Assembly (NCBI RefSeq): GCF_016086655.4
Contig: NC_052133.2
Location: 50,626,068 to 50,690,067, forward strand
Reading direction: 5' to 3'
Length of the DNA: 64,000 nucleotides
DNA from: Lepeophtheirus salmonis
Lineage: Eukaryota > Arthropoda > Copepoda > Siphonostomatoida > Caligidae
How positions within the stretch are numbered: position 1 is the first letter of the stretch; the number at the start of each line of letters is the position of its first letter. The notes under the pieces were generated by a model, which was not told the origin of the DNA, made no database searches, and was given only the letters and a program-made list of their open reading frames with translations. Shown here piece after piece: positions 57,851-64,000 of the stretch. A program made the translations under genes and the position numbers.

Positions 57851-58200
57851 AAAACTTCGCACCGTCGTCAAAATAAGTACTTGCACTCGAGTTTTTCTTT
57901 CATATCCTAGATAAGTCCTTAAACTCCACAACAAATGCTCAGGCTTACTCTCTTTATTTAAAACTTCGCACAGTCGTCGAAATAAGTACTTGCACTCGAG
58001 TTTTTTTTCATATCCTGGAGAAGTCTTTATAACTTCGAAACAAATTTTTAGACTTACTCCCATTATCTAATAAAACTTTGCACAGTCGTCAAAATAAGTA
58101 CCAGCACTCGAGTTTTTTTGTCATGTCCTAGAACATCTTTGTAACACTCTAAGAAATGCTTAGACTTACTCTCTTTATTAAATAAAACTTTGCACTATTT
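57851..58200 (-). repeat. 112-bp tandem repeat, three units and a bit
   Basis: AAAACTT(C/T)GCAC starts at 57851, 57960, 58072 and 58184 (109, 112 and 112 bp). Units are the reverse complement of those at 52478-52740: GTCGTCAAAATAAGTAC, CACTCGAGTTTTT and CTTACTC(T/C). They are more diverged from one another than the two units on the left. Confidence 0.85.
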
Positions 58201-58204
58201 ATCC

Positions 58205-58995
58205 CAATATAAGATAAAGTTGTATATTTGCTTCTACACCCCCCGCCACATACAAATTGGGATCACTCAAGAAATATTTAATCAAACTAAAGTCCTTGGA
58301 GATCCTTATTTTTAAATAATTATTTTTTTTTTTATTAAAAGATGGAATATTTTTCTATAGTATGAGCTATGTTACTCTATGTCAGTATAAAAGATGAATA
58401 AATTATAATGGTCTGGAGAAGAGCGTTTAGAGACAGACTCATCAAAAACCAAAGGTCTTGGGTTCAATTAAATACAACGGCATAGAAAAAGATGGAAACT
58501 AATTAAATGTGGCTCCAGATGTATCACTAAAACAGAGTCAAGATATGCGATGATTGAGTTGCCATCAAGTGGACGAGTTATATAGGTATATACATATATA
58601 TATATATATGATTTAATGTTAGAAAATTGTATATATTTGTTTTATTTATTTGTGCTTATTAGATGCATAATATTTTGTTATACTTTTATAATGTTGTTGA
58701 AGATCGAATTTTCTAAAGCATGTCTCACAAATTCACAATTTTAAAAAATTTTAAAAACCTACATTTTTAACAAAATGAATGTAAACTTTTTCTCCTTCAT
58801 TATTGGCAAAAAGAATTAAAGTTAATATATAAGTATATATATATTATTTAATGTTACAAAATTGTATATAACTGTTTTATTTATTTGTTCTTATTGGGTG
58901 CATAATATTTTAAAGTGAATCCATTTCAATAATTGAACTATCTATATAATATACGTTTTATATTTTATACAAATGGAAATATTTTTTATTTTTTT
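58205..58995. other. No recognised gene
   Basis: AT-rich, with TA microsatellites near 58590 and 58835 in two similar contexts (TTAATGTTA(G/C)AAAATTGTAT about 250 bp apart). Confidence 0.45.
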
Positions 58996-58999
58996 ATGT

Positions 59000-59675
59000 T
59001 ACATAAAGGAACACTACAAGTTATGAACTTAATTTTATTTTTAAATTCCGCATAATTTTTAATCAAACTTCGGAAATTGTAATCACAATAATAAATCTAA
59101 GCAGTTTGGGTTGTCTTTTTTTTTTTTTTTTTTTTTTTGCCTTGAGGATAATGAAGGAATTTTTCTGTGATGTCCTACATAACATTGAATGCGATTCATG
59201 ACAATGACAATTTTGAAATTAAGAGGCTAAAATGATTTCAATATTTAGAGGACTTGGCAATTATATATTGTAATATCAAAGATCCATGTTGTCAACTCTT
59301 CCCATGCCTTTATTGAAGGCAATGCCATTTTAGGACACAAATGACCCAGGACTGGCAAATTTGAAGATTACGTAAGTCATTCTACCTTGACATAAACTGA
59401 GTAAGATAATGGATTAATATTGTAATCATTCTTTGCTATACAGCATTGGTTTGGAAGTTGTTATTATAGTCGGAAAGATGAGGAACCGAATAAAAATTTA
59501 CGAATATCTATAAATTATATTTCATACGAATACTATAAATTTGAAAGAACAGATTCCTAGATACTTGAATCAAACCTCGACCAATTTATAACAATTCTAA
59601 ATACCATTGGAAATAAAGAAGAGGATTTTCAATAAATTTTAATAAATTTTATAGCTGAACAATATATCATTTCAT
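59000..59675. repeat. Direct repeat partner of 42.96-43.8 kb
   Basis: Same block order as the partner (see there). T-run at 59118-59140. Ends near 59670 where the IR2 right arm starts. Confidence 0.75.
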
Positions 59676-59679
59676 ATTG

Positions 59680-60590
59680 AATTTTTGATAGTCTGAATAT
59701 AGAAAATATCATTTATATTTAACCAAAATACTTTATCTGATTGGTAAGGGAGAGAAAATCTTATCGTCTATAATAATTTAACACCTTCATATATATAATA
59801 TCGAAGATAATGTGCTTTATATAGAATTATTTATTGTTTGATAAACGGTCTGGAAAACGAAAAAAATAAATTTTTACAACTATAATATGAGATCATAAGA
59901 AGCTCTATATATTTTGCCAAATAAGCGAAATTAAGTCTTCTACATGATTCCACGTAGTCACTAAGACGAAAGCCAGAGAAAATATATGGCATATATAAGT
60001 GTGACTGTCTTTTAGACGGGTCTGGAAATCAAAAGTTTACATAATTTTATAAATATTTATCTAAGATCCTTATCAAATTTACATGTTCTACTACAAAAGC
60101 AAAAATATTAGAAACAAACTATTCGCTATAGAAACTCCTTATTTATTGAGGTAGGTTTGTCAGAAAAAATCTCAATCTTAAGAATTTTTTACTCTTTGAT
60201 TGTCTTGTGGAACATGCTGAGGTCGAAAACTAATTTTTGAATAAAATATTTAATTTGTAAAAGTTCAGAAATGATATTAATTTATAATTAGAGTTTAAAA
60301 TAGTCAAGATCTCTATCTAATAAATTACATAAGATATTTTTTAGATCATAAATGATATCTATTTCCCTTGGAAAAAAATGAAAGCCACAAATAACACGTA
60401 ATGAAAAATATAGCTAGGATAATTTAGGACATAACCTTTCCAACACTTAAAAAAATTGTCATATTAATTCAAGATTCTTCTCCAAGAAAAAGCCCTAATC
60501 CTTCCATCCATTCCTGTTTTTTTCTTTTTGGATTAGACCCAAAAGTAGGATTTCATTATTGCAGTCTTCTTCTTTATCTTTATCAAAACC
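59680..60590. repeat. Inverted repeat IR2, right arm
   Basis: Reverse complement of 38140-39000, for example AATTTTTGATAGTCTGAATA, CTACATGATTCCACGTAGTC and GAGGTCGAAAACTAATTTTT. It includes minus-oriented 183-bp satellite units (59690-60070). Confidence 0.8.
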
Positions 60591-61665
60591 CACTTTTAAG
60601 AGAGTCTCAACATTTATATCAAGAATATTTTCTTCGATTTTTTCCATTTGAGGTATGTAAAAGCATCATTTGTGGGAAAAATTTGTCTTATTTACCTACC
60701 AGAACATGTAAAAGATGCTAATGATTACAAATTTTTCTCAAATATTTGACATTTTCAATATTTGATGGTAAAGTGATATTTTTTTTTAATTTATACATTT
60801 CTAACGCCTTTACCTAATAATTTCATACTTTTCTGATTTGATTTTGTCTTTATTATCAACCATTTTAATGGAAACAGGCGATTACCATAATAATTATGAA
60901 TATGTAAATTTACTAATTTTTCAAATAAATTGAGATACAATGCTAAGTCCATTCGTTTTCAGACTATATTAACCCCAATGATGGAGTATACAAAATATGT
61001 ATATAATTTATTTCAATGAAATGGATAAAAGAAGAAAAATCAATAACTGACTTAATAATTATGAACACACTTTTCTTATTTTTGGGCATCTTATAATTGC
61101 CATATATTCATTAGATGTTAAATTTTAACAGACAGGGTAGATTCGATAAAATTATGAAAAACAATCATCAAGAGAAAATAGAAATGAATATGCTTATAGA
61201 AGTGTCAGATTAGGTGTTCCTAAGCATATTTCTTCATTCATATGAAATAAAAAATCAGTGTAAAGATAAAACAGCAATGAAAGAAATAGAATGGTTTAAT
61301 TACCTCAGGCGGATCTCTGTCCTAGTGCAATCAAAAGATTGCTTGGTTAATACCAGAAGATATGTTATTATGTATACAATGGCTGGAAATAATTACATGA
61401 GTATTAGAAAAGTTTACAGGGCAAGCAGTTATAAGAAACGAATCCTTATCTTTGTTTCTTACTCAAAATAATCCATCAGGCCAAATTCTTGAATCCTATC
61501 ATTATCTCGCCCAAAAAATGCAATAAGATTCATTTCACTATCTCAAAACACATCAATTAAGTATATATTACTTTACTCATGTAAGACAGATAGTTATAAT
61601 GAGTGTTTCCTCAGGAGTAATTAGTGTCGGCCCTTGTTGAACTTGTTATATACGGAGTAGGGTTT
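60590..61665 (+). repeat. Direct segmental duplication of 9.94-11.03 kb
   Basis: Starts within satellite units (CCCACTTTTAAGAGAGTCTC), continues through ACAATGCTAA(G/A)TCCATTC and ends with repeat R (61275-61665). The ORF at 61214-61471 (EIEWFNYLRRISVLVQSKDC) is shared with the first copy only in part. Confidence 0.75.
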
Positions 61666-61689
61666 CGTAGGTTCGGGATTTTGAGTGTG

Positions 61690-62482
61690 CCAGCTATTAG
61701 ATCCTGTTGAAAGCGTGCATGTACATATCGATGACATTTTGATTACTGGGATTGATAAGGAGTACCACAATAACAAGCTAAAGAAAATACAAGATATTCT
61801 AAAGAGAAATAGAGTCCAGCTGAATGAGGTTAAGTGTTTCCTCAGGAGTTACTTAACTAAAATGTCTGGGCTACGTGATATTAGATACATCCCAGGAGAA
61901 ACCCAACATATAGCGGATTTTTTTAGTAGACAAGGGAAGGATGCTTCAAAGGATAGTTATCCGTTGTCAGACAAAAGGATTGAAGCTGATATTAATTATA
62001 CTACTATAGGAATAATCGATGGCATACCAGCATCTAACAAGCGTGTAGTTGAAAAAGCAAGGTTGACTATGGAAGATCCGGTGCTGCGGAAAGCTTGAAA
62101 ATATGTAAAAAAGGGTGGCCTGAAAATATTAGCCAAATTCCTGAGGAAATTAGACCGTTTTATCAATTTCGTGATAACATTTTTCGTTGGGGTAATTTAG
62201 TTATTTACAGAGAGAGAATGGTAATACTTTTAGAATTACTGTGTGATATACTACATCGGTTGTATGAAGGACATTTGGGTATAAGTAAAACAAAGTTAAG
62301 GGCTAAAGAGTCCGTATTCTGGGCAGGATTGAATCGACATTTGGAAAGTGCGCGGAGTTTAAAAAGCAAGAGGAAGGTACCTTTGATACTTAGTGAGTGG
62401 CCATCAGGACCATGGAAACTTGTTGCTTGTGATTTATTTATGTTACAAAGAAAAGACTATCTTATAGTAATGGACTATTACA
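61690..62482 (+). pseudogene. Ty3/gypsy-like pol remnant, second copy
   Basis: VHIDDILITGIDKEYHNN is the RT box. It passes through QLNEVKCFLRSYLTKMSG directly into RDIRYIPGETQHIADFFSRQ, so the rest of RT and RNase H are deleted in frame. Then GIIDGIPASNKRVVEKARL and, after a frameshift at 62095, the integrase: LHRLYEGHLGISKTKLRAKE (the two His of the finger), SVFWAGLNRHL, PSGPWKLVACDLFML (first catalytic Asp) and YLIVMDYYSK. The finger's C-x2-C pair is missing. The coding part stops at about 62480, where family E begins, so the last codons of the open frame belong to the repeat. Confidence 0.85.
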
Positions 62483-63700
62483 GCAAAGTGGTGTATTACA
62501 TTGGTTAAGTCAGCCACTACAATTTTTTTGATATTGTAACAGATGTAAAATTGCCTTCCGGAGGTCCCTGTGTAATTTTTTTTTTTAATTTGGAAAAATG
62601 AAAAACTTTAGTAAAATAAACTGGATTTTACTAAATAAACTGTGGGTCCCTCAATTTTGCTTGGATTGTCCATTGTAGTTCAGAGCCAGCACAGATCTTT
62701 AACCTTGTGGATCGAATGGTACCGTTTTTAGCAAAATATTTTTTTGGATATGACACTTTGATATATTTTTTTTCATATATTCAATAACTATTTCATAACT
62801 CACCTCCAAATTAGAACCGGATGCAATTTGGAAAAACGTAATTTAAAATATCCTCCAACCTTTGACGAGGAATCTAATAATGTCTTCAAATTTTGGATAT
62901 CTTGATGCTAAGTTGGCCAAATGGGCCAAAATGTACTTGATACCCAATTTGACATGTTTCACATGTCCACATTTGGTTAAATAACTCAAAGACACGCGAT
63001 CAAATTGCCTTCTGGAGGTCCTGCGTAATTTTTTTTCAAAAATTTGGAAAAATGAAAAACTTTAGTAAAATAAGCTGAATTCAACTAAATAAACTTTAGC
63101 TCCCTCAATTTTGCTTAAATTGCCCATTGCAGGTCAGAGCTGGTGCATATCTTTAACCATGCAGATCGATTGATACCATTTTCAGCGAAATATTTTTTTC
63201 AGAAAAGACACTTTGATCTATTTTTTTTCATATATTCAATAAATATGTCATAACTCACCACAAAGTTAGAGCCGGATGCTATCTAGAAAAACTTAATATA
63301 ACATATCCTTCAACCTTTGACGAGGAATCTAATAATGCTTCAAATTTTGAATATCTTGATGCTAAGTGGGCCAAGTGGTCCAAAATGTACTTTTTGGGCA
63401 AGTCGATCTTGATTACAATTCCACATTTGGTTCAATAACCCCAAGACGCGCGATCACATTAAAATGAAATTCAACACTTATGATTGCCTTAACCATAGCT
63501 TTTAAACAATGTATGTTTTGAGTTTTACTATTATCCAGTCCAGAGATATTGAAGGAAGTTAATAACCCCTGCTAAATTGAAGATTTTACTTCCGTCTATT
63601 ACTTTGGAAAATATTGTTTGATTTTAAAATGAATTGCATATTTGGAATGAGTGTATCAAGACACAAATTTTGATATCCAATTTACGATGAAAAAATATAA
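62482..63700 (+). repeat. Repeat family E, one shortened and one longer unit
   Basis: AAATTGCCTTC(C/T)(G)GGAGGTCC is at about 62547 and 63003, so two units stand in tandem with the first cut after ACACGCGATC. The rest matches 8517-9290. The join CAAAGTGGTGTATTACATTG is the same at 8517. Confidence 0.75.
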
Positions 63701-63764
63701 AGAAGGAAAGACTTTGTTGAAATTTTTGCCAATAAAAGTACAATTAATAAAGCTTATGTTGAAG

Positions 63765-64000
63765 TGTATTTTGTTTATTAATAAAACTGTTTCTGTCGTC
63801 ATTAAATGTGAATACACATTTATTCAATAAATAAATTAATTGAGGGAATTAAACATTGACAAAGAAATTTACATTAATATTTATTTTACATGTTAATAAA
63901 GTTGGAGCCGAATTCTCATTCTAAATTGAAATGAATGAATATACTGAGTTTTAATATTCATATTCTTTGATAAATATCAATAAAGACAATTATTATTTAT
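63765..64000 (-). repeat. Repeat F, inverted copy at the window edge
   Basis: Reverse complement of 39330-39555: TGTTTCTGTCGTCATTAAA, GAGCCGAATTCTCATTCTAA and TTGATAAATATCAATAAAGA. It continues beyond the window. Confidence 0.8.

Overview
This is AT-rich (clearly above 65% A+T by eye), intron-bearing animal DNA dominated by repeats. Canonical GT..AG introns, some only about 50-60 bp long, together with ZMYM-type and CGBP1-like hAT, mariner, BEL/Pao, Ty3/gypsy and restriction-like-endonuclease (RLE) LINE remnants, point to an arthropod. A parasitic copepod is a reasonable guess, but nothing here proves a species. No intact gene of known function was found: every recognisable protein is a broken transposable-element protein or a decayed spliced gene.

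Layout. 1-6 kb: an unrecognised spliced gene on + (copy A) meets an RLE-type LINE on - tail to tail. 7.6-12.5 kb: a DNA-transposon remnant with a GTNVNTG motif, an interspersed repeat (family E), a satellite block, repeat R and a Ty3/gypsy pol remnant. 12.5-18 kb: a palindromic, foldback-like structure whose arms end in arrays of a roughly 183-bp satellite. 18.6-21.7 kb: left arm of a long inverted repeat (IR1) carrying a three-exon gene and a dead mariner. 21.7-26 kb: mosaic repeats, a CGBP1-like hAT N-terminus and a separate ZMYM-like hAT. 26.8-31.4 kb: copy B of the orphan gene plus LINE, fused to a BEL/Pao integrase and a possible LTR. 33.9-35.2 kb: gypsy gag/protease (+) and RT (-) scraps. 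36.7-37 kb: a third relic of the orphan gene's last exon. 38.1-42.9 kb: left arm of a second inverted repeat (IR2), satellite, a LINE C-terminus and family E. 43-47.6 kb: several exon-like ORFs of unknown nature. 47.6-50.7 kb: satellite and a second CGBP1-like hAT copy. 52.5-58.2 kb: 113-bp tandem repeats and the right arm of IR1. 59-64 kb: right arm of IR2, a second gypsy pol remnant and family E copies.

At large scale the window is a patchwork of direct and inverted segmental duplications. Main pairs: 1.6-5.1/26.8-30.1 direct; 9.9-11.0/60.6-61.7 direct; 22.6-24.2/49.2-50.7 direct; 43.0-43.7/59.0-59.7 direct; 18.6-21.7/52.8-55.8 inverted; 38.1-39.0/59.7-60.6 inverted; 22.2-22.7/42.5-42.9 inverted. 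Such structure suits a low-recombination or heterochromatic region (pericentromere or sex-limited chromosome), which is inference. Alignments, pair limits and repeat periods were made by eye, so boundaries are good to tens of bases.
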